Positions 55,001-64,000 of a DNA stretch of 64,000 nt are shown one piece after another. The notes below the pieces were generated by a model. The model was given only the letters and a program-made list of their open reading frames with translations. It did no database searches and was not told the origin of the DNA. The translations under genes and the position numbers were made by a program. Source of the stretch: Yponomeuta sedellus (Eukaryota; Arthropoda; Insecta; Lepidoptera; Yponomeutidae); NCBI GenBank assembly GCA_934045075.1, contig OW203732.1, positions 14,238,201 to 14,302,200 of the forward strand. The letters run 5' to 3'. Numbering within the stretch: the stretch's first letter is position 1; the number at the start of each line of letters is the position of its first letter.

Positions 55001-58000
55001 TCGAGTACACCTTGCACTGTTTATTTGGGTTAGTCCACTTAGCTTGCGCAGTTGCGGGTAGACGCCACGGCAGTCTAGGGTCAAACTCCGGCGCAGCAGA
55101 AACAGGCGAAGGGCAGCCTTCGATTGAGAGCGTAGAACTCGGCCAGCAACAAGGGCCCTGGAATTCGGCAAATATAGACATTTTTAGAAATGTCCGAATT
55201 CACGTTACGCACTGCAACACAGCAACAACTTTTCTCGTTCATGAGATTGATTCACGTAGAAGCTAGTGGGACCCAATTAAGCATTAGATAGTGATCAATG
55301 ATGTGGTATGTGCAGGCGAAATCAGCTTGGATGCTATATGAAAGAAATGCTACGTAATGGTGATACAATGAAAATGACAAATTACTTATTATCTAATGAC
55401 AAGCCCCATACAATTGACTAAGCAATTGGCATGAATGATCGTGTTAGTACTTACATGATTTCGATGGATTTAGCACAATTAGAACATAAAAATCAGCTAT
55501 AGTCTAAATAAATAAAAATTGCGGGTACAAAATAAATACTAGGCCAACTAGAATAACTAAATTACAACACTCACCCAGTCGGGGAAAATTCACAGAAACA
55601 CTTTTAGCTTATAAGCACTGCAATGTATAACTTGTGAAATGCCTGGATGGCTTAAATTCGGTAATTAGAGTTGCAATGAAATCAATCCACAGGGAGGTGT
55701 GTTCTCTGGTAGACGGGTAGGTTCAGAATGAATCAATACATTGCACCAACGGATATTCTCAAATGTTCCATTGTGTGACCACCGCACATTCCAATCGCTT
55801 ACGCTTGTATTATCTAATATGAATAGGGAATTAGAATGTTTGTCTGTTCGTTGAAATATTAATTAGTTGTTAGTTTGTTATGTTTTATTTTAGCTTTAGA
55901 GTAATGATTAAGTGTAAATACGTTTATTAGATAAGTAGGTACCTAATTATTGTATTTTAGATTTAGAGACTTTCTTTTTTAAGTTGTTTTAGTACAACCG
56001 TTACATACCCCCCTTTTTTGGGTAGGATTTTTCCTACGAGAAATCCGCTATCTTCCTGCAACTCAAATTGTACTTGCTTCCTTATTTTCTTCATATACCA
56101 TTCAAACTATTCCTTTCACCCTATCCTAACATTAATCTTCATTCCTTTCATTATTTCATCATCTTTTCGTCACCTTTCAAAATTGCAACTCACATTTTTT
56201 AGAAATGTTTTTGCTCCTGTCATAACGAGTAATTGTTAATAATGTGCAACAAAATACTCGCAAGTAACAAATTGATAGATTTTAAATAGTGTCTCCATCT
56301 TGTTATTTTTTAGTTAGGTAGTTAGTACCATGGTTGAGGAATGTCCTTTAGAGGATTCCGCAACATTTTATTCTTCAAGATAGGAAACAGGATAGTTCAA
56401 TGATAGCATGACTACTTTAATTTAGGAACTACGACTAGTGAGTTTTATATCTTTGATATGCCAGGCACCTAGATTGTTGCCTTTGATATCTTGCAAAATG
56501 TAAACTAATGGTGATTTTTTAGAAATCACGCGACATTTTATATATTTAGGAGCAAGTTTTTTAGCAAACTTATTATCTTTGTCGCTTTGATAGTATGTGC
56601 GCTTCCAGACATAGTCTCCAATGTTAAATTCTGCAGCTTTCCGACGTAAATTATAGGTACCGCAGTTTCTAGAGTGTGCTTTTATTAAAGAGGATTGAAC
56701 GTTATCGAAAATTTTACGTAAAGCTCCAGTATTTTCGGCGTAATCATCTCTGGGTGAGAATATAAGATCTGTCGATAAATCAGTATCTATGTAATGAGAG
56801 CCGCATGTAACTAATTCTCGGCCGTACACCAAAAATGACGGTGTAAAACCTGTGACTTCGTTCATGACTGTGTTCATAGCGAACTGAATTTTAGGAATAT
56901 TAGTGTCCCAAGTTTGATGACTTTCATTTTCTATATAGGAAGCAACTGCCGTAACTATTGTTTTGTTATATCGTTCCACAGTATTTACTTGTGGCGTATA
57001 CTTAGGAGTAAAAAAAACTTTAGATATCTTGTACTTAGTGAACAGTTGTTTTACAATATTGCTCACGAACTGCTTTCCGTTGTCCATTAAGACCGTACTG
57101 GGTATGCCATGGATAAGAAAAACATCGTCTTCCAATTTTCGCGAGATAATCTCAGCAGTAGCGCGTCTTATAGGGAACAAAAGACAGTACTTAGAAAAGC
57201 AACAAGTTACTACTAGTAGGAAAGTATTTTGTTTCCTAGATGGCGGTAGAGGTCCAACTAGGTCAATACTCATCATTTGAAAAGGCCTACTGCAGTCTTT
57301 AGGACGGCCCATAGTGCCTAGTGTAGCGTGATTGGCATGCTTATAGGATTTGCAAATATCGCAATCTGAAACAAAATTTACAACATCGCTATGCATATCT
57401 GGCCAAAAATATTTGAACGTTAAGCGCTTAAAGGTTTTTAGGATACCAAAGTGTCCAGCAGTTGGGTCTGAATGGTTTTGTTGCATAATATCCCGCCTAT
57501 TTTCTTGGGGAACAACTTCTTTCCACTCAAACTCCCGCATCAAGGGATTTAGACTTTTCTTGAAGCGAAATAGTTTCTTATTTAGAATTTGATAGTCCAA
57601 GAAAGATGTCGGTGAACTTTGACATCCGTTGTAAATATTCAGGTACCAGGGATCAGCAGTAGTGACGGAATTATTAGAATTATTAGTAGTCGCTTGACCA
57701 TCTACAACTAGGGCAGATACGGGGATACGCGAAAGGCTATCAGGAACCACGTTTTCAGAACCTCGTCTATGCCGTATTTCAAGGTTGAAACAAGACAGTC
57801 TGACACCCCAGCGAGCTAAACGACCTGTAGGGTTGTTTAGGTTAAGAAACCATTTTAAGGCGGAGTGGTCAGTATAGACTATGAACTTTTGTCCGTTCTC
57901 GAGATAACATCTCCAATACTCAATCGCAGTCAATACAGCTAGGGCTTCTCGCTCTGTAGCACTATAATTTTGCTCTTGTTTAGTCAAAGATTTACTCATA

Positions 58001-61000
58001 TACGCTATTACTCTTTCCTCTCCGTCTTGATTTTGTGTCAAAACAGCGCCAATTCCGACATCACTTGCGTCTGTATGGACTTCGAAGGGGTCTGTGTAAA
58101 TAGGGCATGATAGTACAGGAGTTGTTATCAAGCAGTCTTTAAGTGCTTTAAAAGCGGTTTCAGCTTCTGTAGACCAAGAAAATGGTGGTGCATTTTTGCC
58201 TTGTGAAGTAAGTTTATTTAGGGGAGATGCAAGTGAGCTAAAGTTGGGAATAAACCTTCTGTACCATGAAGCAGTACCGAGGAATCTACGTACTTCCTTT
58301 CTAGACTTTGGTCTAGGGTAGTTAACGATGGCTTCAACCTTTTCAGGATCAGCGTGTAAACCATACGCATCAACCACAAAACCTAAATATTTCAGCTGTT
58401 GTCGAAAGAACTGACTTTTCTCAAAATTTATAGTTAAATTTGCCTTTTTTAGTTTCTCTAAAACTCTAACAAGCAAGGAAATATGCTGGTCGAATGTAGA
58501 AGAGACAATAATAATGTCGTCAATGAAGACGAAAACTTTGTGCTCGAATTCTGGTCCATAGAAAAGGATATCTACCAAACGCTGTTGGGTAGCCGGAGCG
58601 TTGGTTAGGCCAAAAGGCATAGATTTGAATTGGTAAGTACCACGAGTTGGAATATAAAATGCGGTTTTACATTTATCTTCTTCTTTAATTTTGATTTGCC
58701 AAAAGCTTTTAGATAGATCTAAGCTGGTTAAAAATTTGGCGTCCCGAAGGTTATCTAAGATTTCTGCAATATAAGGCAGGCTGTAAGCATCCTTTTTAGT
58801 TATCGCGTTTAGTTTACGACTATCCAAACAGAATCTTAGCTGACCGTTTTTCTTCGGAGTGAGTAGAACAGGAGAGGACCATGGACTTTCACACGGTTCT
58901 ACCACATCTTCCTTAAGCATGTCATCTAACTGTTCAACAAGTACGCGCTGTTTCTCGGTTGACATCCTATAATAACGTTGACGAATGGGTGCAGCATCCC
59001 CAGTGTCAATGGAATGGGTAATAAGATTAGTGCAACCTAGACCAACTTTTTCATATGATATATCGTGAAATTGGTTAATAATGAGATCAGCAGTAGTTTT
59101 CTGATCATCATTTAAGTGTTGATAGTCGCATAGATGCAACTTTGTATCCAGTGCTAGTTCTGCGAGGCAGGCGTCAGATTCGTTGAGCATGACAACCGAG
59201 TCAAGGCTTTTAGGAAACAAGTCATATGATCTCCAGAAATCCATGCCTAGTATTAGTGAATTTTGAATATCTGGAACAACGTAGAAGTCCAAGATATGAG
59301 TTACATTTTGAAATTTAACAGGAACTTGTATAAGACCAATACTTTTTAATTTTTGACCTCCTGCAGCAACAAACTGTATAGGTAAACAACTTTGAAGAGT
59401 ATATCCGGTTTCTGTCAAATATTTGTGTGCGTTTTTGCCAAGAATTGATACACTAGACCCAGTATCTAGTAGACCTAATATTTTAGTACCATTTATATCT
59501 ACATCAACGTAAGGTCTAGAGTTTGGTAGTTTTTTATTGTGGATTGAAGAGACAGAGTAGCACGAAAAGAATTTAGAAATGGATTGCAGCCAATCCATCC
59601 ACTCAGTTTTATTAAATTTAGAATTATTACTATCAATCGTACCACTGACACTGCAATCCACGCTACTTAGTTTTTTGTAGGTTTTGTTGGTTTGCAAACA
59701 GGGCATTCAGGATAACGCACACCATCTTTTCCACATTTAAAACATACGAGAAAACGGGGTTTATTACACTGTTTTAGAGTATGTGAAGCACTTCTGCATC
59801 TTGGGCAATACGCATTTTTAGAATTGTGGCTGCCGTCGACGTGTAATGAGTTGACATGCATTTCTTTCGTTTGCTCGTAGTTTGATTTGTGTTTATTGTA
59901 ATTTGTATTATAGTTGTTAAATTTTACGTAATTACTTTTAGGGTAGTACGGTTTGCTAGAGAACGTACTAGTAGAGGGTTTATTATAAGCGAATTCCGGC
60001 GCTAGAGTTTCCGTAGTGACCTTAGGGGGTTCGTGAAACTGAGCCATTCGAGTCTGAATGTTTTCATAGCTCTTGCACAAATCACCGAGATCTTGGATTG
60101 TGGAAATTTTAGGAGGTGCAGCTAGAGTACTAGCGTAACATGGTCTAATGTTATGCATTAAAATTTCAAGTTTTTCGTCCTCGGACGGCTGTGAGTCAAG
60201 ACGAGTGAACATACCATGCATGATAGATAAGTAAATAGTAATATTCTCCTTCTCTCCTTGAGTACGCAAACGAATCTCTGAGAGGAGACTATAATCGTAG
60301 TCACTACTGCTAAAATCACGTTTCAAAAGTGCTACGACGTCATCCCAAGTGTAGACTTGGTTACTGATGTACCGATACCAGTGAAGAGCGTTATCTGTAA
60401 AAATTTCGTAAGCGAACTGCAAAACCTGTTCCTTGGGAATATTCCTGGAACGCACAATGTCCTCTACCTTTTGCAGGAAAGATCTGACACAAGTTTTGCC
60501 AGAGAATTTTAATTTTGATAACACGTCCGAAATAATTTTTCTATCGCAAGAGGCTGTAATGGCATCTGATACAGGTTCGTTAGGTGAAGCTGGTAACATA
60601 TTGTATTTTCGTTTTAGTGTTGCAAATTCCTGTAGCTGGGAGTTTAGTTTTTTATCAAACTGTGAGTACACATCTACATCAGCGTCTGATTTCTCGATCC
60701 TGAGAAATCGATAGTAAAGGTGGTGCAACAAAGTTTCTGTTCGAGAGCAAACGTTGATATCAAATTTGGCCTTAAGTTTGTCAAGATTGATTCTAGATTT
60801 TTCTAGAGAAGTTGTAGCTTGAGTCAGGTCATCAACAGGATCTAAATGTGACTCTAGTATTTCGTCAGCAGGTATTTCTGCTGTCAGTTTTCTAATTTCT
60901 TTTCTAAGTTCAACAGCAGTAACTTGGTCAATATCACCACCCCTGAGTGCAACTTCATATTCCAATTCAGATTTTTGTAATAGTAAGTATTTTATAGGGA

Positions 61001-64000
61001 ATGACATTTTAAGCCGCCTATGAGTGAGCGTTGTATAACAGAACAATAATCCAATAGCCAAAAAGTAACTAAAGCTAGAAGCAGTAATTATTTTAATCTG
61101 ATCGCGTGATAAAATAATAATACTATCGGTGAAAAATTAATAAAATGAAGGTAGAATCGAAATGACGAAAAACAATAGTGTGGGTAGACACAATATCATT
61201 ATGTAGAAAAATTAAAATTATTTCACCATATTTTATTGCACGATCAAAAATCTCAGAACAATTTAGAGCAAAGCACTACAATTACAACACTAACCACCAA
61301 CACCAGAGATAACTACAAAATGCCAAAAACCAGTGAAAATGAACTCGAACCATTAAAAACCTAGTATGGGCGCCATTGTGACCTGTTAGGTCATTTGTAA
61401 ACTTTTTAGTTTGTTACAGTAAGAAGGTTTAGGTCACTAATTTAGTTAGGAAAAGATAGTTTTAAATATTTACAATTTTTAATTAGGTTTTTACAATTTT
61501 AATTAGCTTTAGTTTTAATACACTTTAGTTTTTAGTCTTAATACTAACACTATGATAGCTTTAATAGTCTTTAGCTCTGCTCAGGGTCGTAGTTCGTATT
61601 AATGGATCGAGTACACCTTGCACTGTTTATTTGGGTTAGTCCACTTAGCTTGCGCAGTTGCGGGTAGACGCCACGGCAGTCTAGGGTCAAACTCCGGCGC
61701 AGCAGAAACAGGCGAAGGGCAGCCTTCGATTGAGAGCGTAGAACTCGGCCAGCAACAAGGGCCCTGGAATTCGGCAAATATAGACATTTTTAGAAATGTC
61801 CGAATTCACGTTACGCACTGCAACACAGCAACAACTTTTCTCGTTCATGAGATTGATTCACGTAGAAGCTAGTGGGACCCAATTAAGCATTAGATAGTGA
61901 TCAATGATGTGGTATGTGCAGGCGAAATCAGCTTGGATGCTATATGAAAGAAATGCTACGTAATGGTGATACAATGAAAATGACAAATTACTTATTATCT
62001 AATGACAAGCCCCATACAATTGACTAAGCAATTGGCATGAATGATCGTGTTAGTACTTACATGATTTCGATGGATTTAGCACAATTAGAACATAAAAATC
62101 AGCTATAGTCTAAATAAATAAAAATTGCGGGTACAAAATAAATACTAGGCCAACTAGAATAACTAAATTACAACACTCACCCAGTCGGGGAAAATTCACA
62201 GAAACACTTTTAGCTTATAAGCACTGCAATGTATAACTTGTGAAATGCCTGGATGGCTTAAATTCGGTAATTAGAGTTGCAATGAAATCAATCCACAGGG
62301 AGGTGTGTTCTCTGGTAGACGGGTAGGTTCAGAATGAATCAATACATTGCACCAACGGATATTCTCAAATGTTCCATTGTGTGACCACCGCACATTCCAA
62401 TCGCTTACGCTTGTATTATCTAATATGAATAGGGAATTAGAATGTTTGTCTGTTCGTTGAAATATTAATTAGTTGTTAGTTTGTTATGTTTTATTTTAGC
62501 TTTAGAGTAATGATTAAGTGTAAATACGTTTATTAGATAAGTAGGTACCTAATTATTGTATTTTAGATTTAGAGACTTTCTTTTTTAAGTTGTTTTAGTA
62601 CAACCGTTACACAGCATATATATATCAGTTGGAGGCGGAAAATAGGTTGAGCTCTGGCGAATAGATCTAAAGATATTCGATACCGGCTACTTCCAATCTC
62701 GGATATAACAGAGACACGATTTTCTTCTTCCGGCGCGCAATATCCCCTTCGGCCGTTCAGGAAACCGGAGTTTGGAAACCAGTTTCCTAAAAGTTTTTTT
62801 TTTTGTCCCTTTACGCAACTGGTTTCCTATAAAGATTTTTTTATCCTTCTATGTAACCGAATAAGTGTTCGGGAGAGGAACTTGCTAAAAAGACGACTGA
62901 TATCAGAATGTACATGAAAAAAGAAAAAAACAATAGTCCAAAATTAAAACAAAATAAAGCTTTTTGTTAGTGAATTTATTTTATGTTATAAATGTTATTA
63001 TTAAATCCATGTATTTGAAATAAACCACACATAAATTGTATAATTACGGTTTTACAAAATAATTAAATACAATACTCAATTCCCATAAACATTTCTTCTG
63101 TAATGCGGTTATTAGTTTCGTAAGTGGCTGAAATAACATAAACATAGTACTTTTAGGAAACCAGTTACGTAGAAGGATAAAAAAATCTTTATAGGAAACC
63201 AGTTACGTAAAAGGATAAAAAAATCATTTATGGTTTCCTAACTCCGGTTTCCTGAACGGGCGAAGGGGCAATATCCTCTCCAACTTGCCGATGAGTAAGT
63301 TGTGATAGCTTAAAAAAGTCTAGCATGTTACGCAATGGAAACATGTTACCATTCTCGTATGCAGCAATGTGCATTGAACAAAGGCGACGATTAATCTCTG
63401 TATTTGCAACTTGTGGTTTGTAACGATCCATTCGATTCCAGCACCTATCAGCTATACCGCCTATTAAAATCTGTACTCGGGTTCGGGTCATAATTATGTA
63501 CCTACGTATAACAGAGGACTATGCTATGCTTCACAGGTTTTGAAAAAGATAATAATTTATTTGCTTTTGGCATATTTACATATTCTCTCAGTTTCGTAAT
63601 CTCTTCAAATATAAATGGTGGTCTGCTCTTCTCAGATTTATATCTAGTATAATAAAATGCACGCTACTTCAACAGTTTAAGTGGGGCATTTCTGTTTGTT
63701 CTCTCACAGTAGTTCACGCACAAGGTTACGTTTACGTATGTTCTTTAGTCCATAAATAATACAAAGAGCTTTTCTTTGCAGATACCCTGAACGGCAACTT
63801 GGTACTCGAGCAAAACAAATTGGAGAGACCCAACAGATTTGTAGCGGTCAACCAAGTCGTTACACACCTTGTGGAGCTACCTCCCAACGAATTGGAGTTC
63901 CTTAAGAAGAATGCCTCGACTGTCATCACATATTGGTTTATAGACTGTAACTTCATAGATCAGACCACAGATATGGCTCTTAATTACACGTATACGGACT
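49100..64000 (+). CDS. TMEM130-like secreted/type I membrane protein (partial)
   Basis: Four exons with agreeing phases: 49100-49148, 50041-50189, 54024-54183, 63782-64000 (running off the window). Exon 1 is a signal peptide (MAWILGTLCFTFFFGN). Exon 2 begins SVLALDITLKNNGPAVLGS and carries an N-glycan site (SNVTFEA) and FSYWDDAQ. Exon 3 has TSTWTVEYPRDLYEARNYLV. Exon 4 has LPPNELEFLKKNASTVITYW, then FIDCNFIDQ and NYTYTD. The order, with beta-sandwich strands, a PKD-like W.F.C...T...NYTYT ending and several N-x-T sites, resembles TMEM130/PMEL-GPNMB proteins. The transmembrane segment must lie beyond the window. The name is a moderate-confidence inference; the gene structure is firm. Intron 3 hosts the Gypsy element. 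Confidence 0.8.
49149..50040 (+). other. Intron 1 of the TMEM130-like gene
   Basis: 892 bases, GT-AG. Contains a SINE-A copy at about 49915-49990 (gatcgtggcaagtggcagat). Otherwise featureless. Confidence 0.65.
50190..54023 (+). other. Intron 2 of the TMEM130-like gene
   Basis: 3.8 kb. 50519-50600 and 51540-51640 match the dispersed repeat seen at 2128/3870 (gggttctgtaattaac). 51170-51240 contains cgctgccgaaacgtcggtaa, a motif seen in some invertebrate retroelements. 51890-52240 has SINE-B between LINE-type tails (gccaattgtac, acaataaagaatattc). 52330-52430 is SINE-C and 53490-53580 SINE-A. No internal gene. Confidence 0.55.
51925..52085 (-). repeat. SINE-B copy
   Basis: accatgccgggattccaac-type B box and ttgagccaatgggcgactca, with the common flanks. 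Confidence 0.75.
54198..54400. mobile_element. Inverted SINE-B dimer with 13 bp target duplication
   Basis: AAAATCTATGTCA lies at 54198-54210 and 54388-54400. Between them a SINE-B half in minus orientation (aaaacctatttagaggctaa ... gctatccgtgccag) meets a plus half (agattgcgggttcgaatccc ... cacgggttagtgca), forming a nearly perfect hairpin. It begins 15 bases after the exon 3 donor of the TMEM130-like gene. Confidence 0.88.
54470..54575 (+). repeat. SINE-C fragment
   Basis: gatatcaactattttttatg, gtctcttcctgcatcgcagg and actccaccacgggggc. Confidence 0.6.
54771..56005 (-). repeat. Gypsy 3' LTR
   Basis: 1235 bp, left copy. Starts TGTGACCTGTTAGGTCATTT on plus, with an internal inverted repeat (gacctgttaggtc) at the edge. 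Short frames inside are present identically in the other LTR and are not genes. Confidence 0.93.
56006..56022 (-). other. Gypsy polypurine tract
   Basis: Minus strand AAAAAAGGGGGG followed by TA directly before the LTR start TGTAACGG. This is the expected plus-strand primer for reverse transcription. Confidence 0.85.
56422..59706 (-). CDS. Gypsy pol (protease, RT, RNase H, integrase)
   Basis: 1094 codons open in the -1 frame relative to gag; the first residues overlap gag and are probably not used as an independent start. Protease LLDTGSS near residue 80-86. RT with CLDSRKLNAITKK near 285 and the catalytic FIDD near 393. RNase H with VHTDASDVGIGAVLT near 548. Integrase zinc region H-H-C-C near 742-790 (GHFGILKTFKRL, CDICKSYK), then DLVGPLPP, VLMDNGKQF and TVERYNKTI carrying the D, D and E candidates. 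Ends with WKRTYY and HIKDIKLTSRSS. All catalytic motifs I checked are intact, so the element may be autonomous. Confidence 0.95.
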   Translation of the reverse strand: MPCLQTNKTYKKLSSVDCSVSGTIDSNNSKFNKTEWMDWLQSISKFFSCYSVSSIHNKKLPNSRPYVDVDINGTKILGLLDTGSSVSILGKNAHKYLTETGYTLQSCLPIQFVAAGGQKLKSIGLIQVPVKFQNVTHILDFYVVPDIQNSLILGMDFWRSYDLFPKSLDSVVMLNESDACLAELALDTKLHLCDYQHLNDDQKTTADLIINQFHDISYEKVGLGCTNLITHSIDTGDAAPIRQRYYRMSTEKQRVLVEQLDDMLKEDVVEPCESPWSSPVLLTPKKNGQLRFCLDSRKLNAITKKDAYSLPYIAEILDNLRDAKFLTSLDLSKSFWQIKIKEEDKCKTAFYIPTRGTYQFKSMPFGLTNAPATQQRLVDILFYGPEFEHKVFVFIDDIIIVSSTFDQHISLLVRVLEKLKKANLTINFEKSQFFRQQLKYLGFVVDAYGLHADPEKVEAIVNYPRPKSRKEVRRFLGTASWYRRFIPNFSSLASPLNKLTSQGKNAPPFSWSTEAETAFKALKDCLITTPVLSCPIYTDPFEVHTDASDVGIGAVLTQNQDGEERVIAYMSKSLTKQEQNYSATEREALAVLTAIEYWRCYLENGQKFIVYTDHSALKWFLNLNNPTGRLARWGVRLSCFNLEIRHRRGSENVVPDSLSRIPVSALVVDGQATTNNSNNSVTTADPWYLNIYNGCQSSPTSFLDYQILNKKLFRFKKSLNPLMREFEWKEVVPQENRRDIMQQNHSDPTAGHFGILKTFKRLTFKYFWPDMHSDVVNFVSDCDICKSYKHANHATLGTMGRPKDCSRPFQMMSIDLVGPLPPSRKQNTFLLVVTCCFSKYCLLFPIRRATAEIISRKLEDDVFLIHGIPSTVLMDNGKQFVSNIVKQLFTKYKISKVFFTPKYTPQVNTVERYNKTIVTAVASYIENESHQTWDTNIPKIQFAMNTVMNEVTGFTPSFLVYGRELVTCGSHYIDTDLSTDLIFSPRDDYAENTGALRKIFDNVQSSLIKAHSRNCGTYNLRRKAAEFNIGDYVWKRTYYQSDKDNKFAKKLAPKYIKCRVISKKSPLVYILQDIKGNNLGAWHIKDIKLTSRSS
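59667..61061 (-). CDS. Gypsy gag
   Basis: 464 residues. An N-terminal helical/coiled region is rich in E and K. The capsid-like part includes RSFLQKVEDIVRSRNIPKEQ and ALHWYRYISNQV. A basic Asn/Tyr/Lys-rich stretch is followed by two cysteine clusters near the C-terminus (CPRCRSASHTLKQC and CFKCGKDGVRYPECPVC). The second is not a standard CCHC, since the expected H is absent. The frame stops at 59667-59669 immediately after an A-rich heptamer, with pol open one frame back. Start ATG at 61061; an in-frame Met at about 61007 is an alternative. Confidence 0.92.
   Translation of the reverse strand: MAIGLLFCYTTLTHRRLKMSFPIKYLLLQKSELEYEVALRGGDIDQVTAVELRKEIRKLTAEIPADEILESHLDPVDDLTQATTSLEKSRINLDKLKAKFDINVCSRTETLLHHLYYRFLRIEKSDADVDVYSQFDKKLNSQLQEFATLKRKYNMLPASPNEPVSDAITASCDRKIISDVLSKLKFSGKTCVRSFLQKVEDIVRSRNIPKEQVLQFAYEIFTDNALHWYRYISNQVYTWDDVVALLKRDFSSSDYDYSLLSEIRLRTQGEKENITIYLSIMHGMFTRLDSQPSEDEKLEILMHNIRPCYASTLAAPPKISTIQDLGDLCKSYENIQTRMAQFHEPPKVTTETLAPEFAYNKPSTSTFSSKPYYPKSNYVKFNNYNTNYNKHKSNYEQTKEMHVNSLHVDGSHNSKNAYCPRCRSASHTLKQCNKPRFLVCFKCGKDGVRYPECPVCKPTKPTKN
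59670..59676 (-). promoter_or_regulatory. Candidate -1 ribosomal frameshift site A_AAA_AAC
   Basis: On minus the gag codons ACA AAA AAC TAA place the heptamer A AAA AAC in the correct register, directly before the gag stop. pol is open in the -1 frame. This fits the X_XXY_YYZ rule. A downstream pseudoknot or hairpin was not confirmed by eye. Confidence 0.85.
61360..61376 (-). other. Gypsy primer binding site
   Basis: Minus: ATGGCGCCCATACTAGG next to the LTR end. The first nine bases TGGCGCCCA fit the 3' end of tRNA-Lys; the rest diverges from the usual TGGCGCCCAACGTGGGG (seen intact at 22938-22954). Confidence 0.7.
61377..62611 (-). repeat. Gypsy 5' LTR
   Basis: 1235 bp, right copy, matching 54771-56005 throughout the stretches compared. 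Confidence 0.93.
62744..63268. mobile_element. MITE with long inverted repeats and CAATAT duplication
   Basis: Left end CCCCTTCGGCCGTTCAGGAA and right end ...TTCCTGAACGGGCGAAGGGG are inverted repeats (one mismatch plus a length difference seen). CAATAT occurs at 62738-62743 and 63269-63274. The arms contain two-fold repeats of ggaaaccagttacgtaNaag/ggataaaaaaatc. No ORF. It sits 128 bases beyond the Gypsy 3' boundary. Confidence 0.8.
63275..63781 (+). other. End of intron 3, TMEM130-like gene
   Basis: AT-rich, with an antisense frame at 63228-63491 that starts inside the MITE and has no family resemblance. The acceptor TTTCTTTGCAG ends at 63781. Confidence 0.6.

Larger units (their letters stand above)
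54771..62611 (-). mobile_element. Full-length Gypsy-type LTR retrotransposon
   Basis: 7841 bp, minus orientation, in intron 3 of the TMEM130-like gene and antisense to it. LTRs are 54771-56005 and 61377-62611 (1235 bp each), TGT...ACA, with no mismatch noticed at constant offset 6606. CAGC at 54767-54770 and 62612-62615 is a 4 bp target duplication. Inside the 5' LTR (right copy), TGGCGCCCA begins two bases from the LTR on minus: a tRNA-Lys-type primer site. Inside the 3' LTR (left copy) minus reads AAAAAAGGGGGG, a clear polypurine tract. gag and pol overlap by 40 bases. No envelope frame. Confidence 0.96.

Noticed and set aside
54965..55266. Overlapping ORFs in the left LTR (repeated at 61571-61872)
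   Set aside because: Chance frames inside the LTR, duplicated because the LTRs match; no family resemblance.
1..64000. CRISPR arrays, bacterial operons or toxin genes
   Set aside because: No spaced direct repeats of CRISPR type; spliced eukaryotic genes throughout; no toxin-like frame seen.

Overview
This is a 64 kb piece of an animal nuclear genome, most likely from a moth or butterfly. The evidence is spliced genes with GT-AG introns, an AT-rich background, several tRNA-derived SINE families, MITEs, R1-, Jockey- and RTE-like LINE debris, and complete BEL/Pao and Gypsy LTR elements. The order-level call is inference. There are no bacterial operons, CRISPR arrays or rRNA genes.

Six host genes alternate strictly in strand. 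STRAP (minus, 58-1875, running off the left edge) is a WD40 protein. SPCS1 (plus, 4312-4599) is a signal peptidase complex subunit in one exon. PGAP1 (minus, 8510-42293) is the ER GPI inositol-deacylase; I could assemble 17 exons with consistent splice phases, giving about 1179 residues. ALG14 (plus, 42886-43536) is the membrane anchor of the second lipid-linked oligosaccharide GlcNAc transferase. A two-exon gene (minus, 46447-48115) encodes a two-TM protein with PPxY motifs. A TMEM130-like gene (plus, 49100 to beyond the right edge) encodes a secreted or type I membrane protein. Starts are paired head to head (STRAP/SPCS1, PGAP1/ALG14, two-TM/TMEM130-like). SPCS1, PGAP1 and ALG14 all act at the ER membrane in protein maturation.

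Most of the length is introns loaded with repeats. PGAP1 intron 3 holds a full-length BEL/Pao element (31624-40162) with identical 724 bp LTRs, a GCATG target duplication and an 87 bp tandem repeat in its leader. Intron 3 of the TMEM130-like gene holds a full-length Gypsy-type element (54771-62611, minus) with 1235 bp LTRs that look identical, a CAGC target duplication, a tRNA-Lys-type primer site and an A_AAA_AAC slippery heptamer at the gag/pol junction. Both look young.

Other structure of interest: a 517 bp foldback element (24534-25050), an inverted SINE dimer with a 13 bp target duplication (54198-54400), four MITEs, a 112 bp truncated LINE with a 24 bp target duplication (19023-19182), and an LTR-element remnant recognisable by a tRNA-Lys primer site (22938-22954). 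SINE labels A to G are mine and local to this window. I found no clear evidence of a wholly new multi-gene system; the novelty candidates are the foldback repeats and the features of the two young LTR elements.
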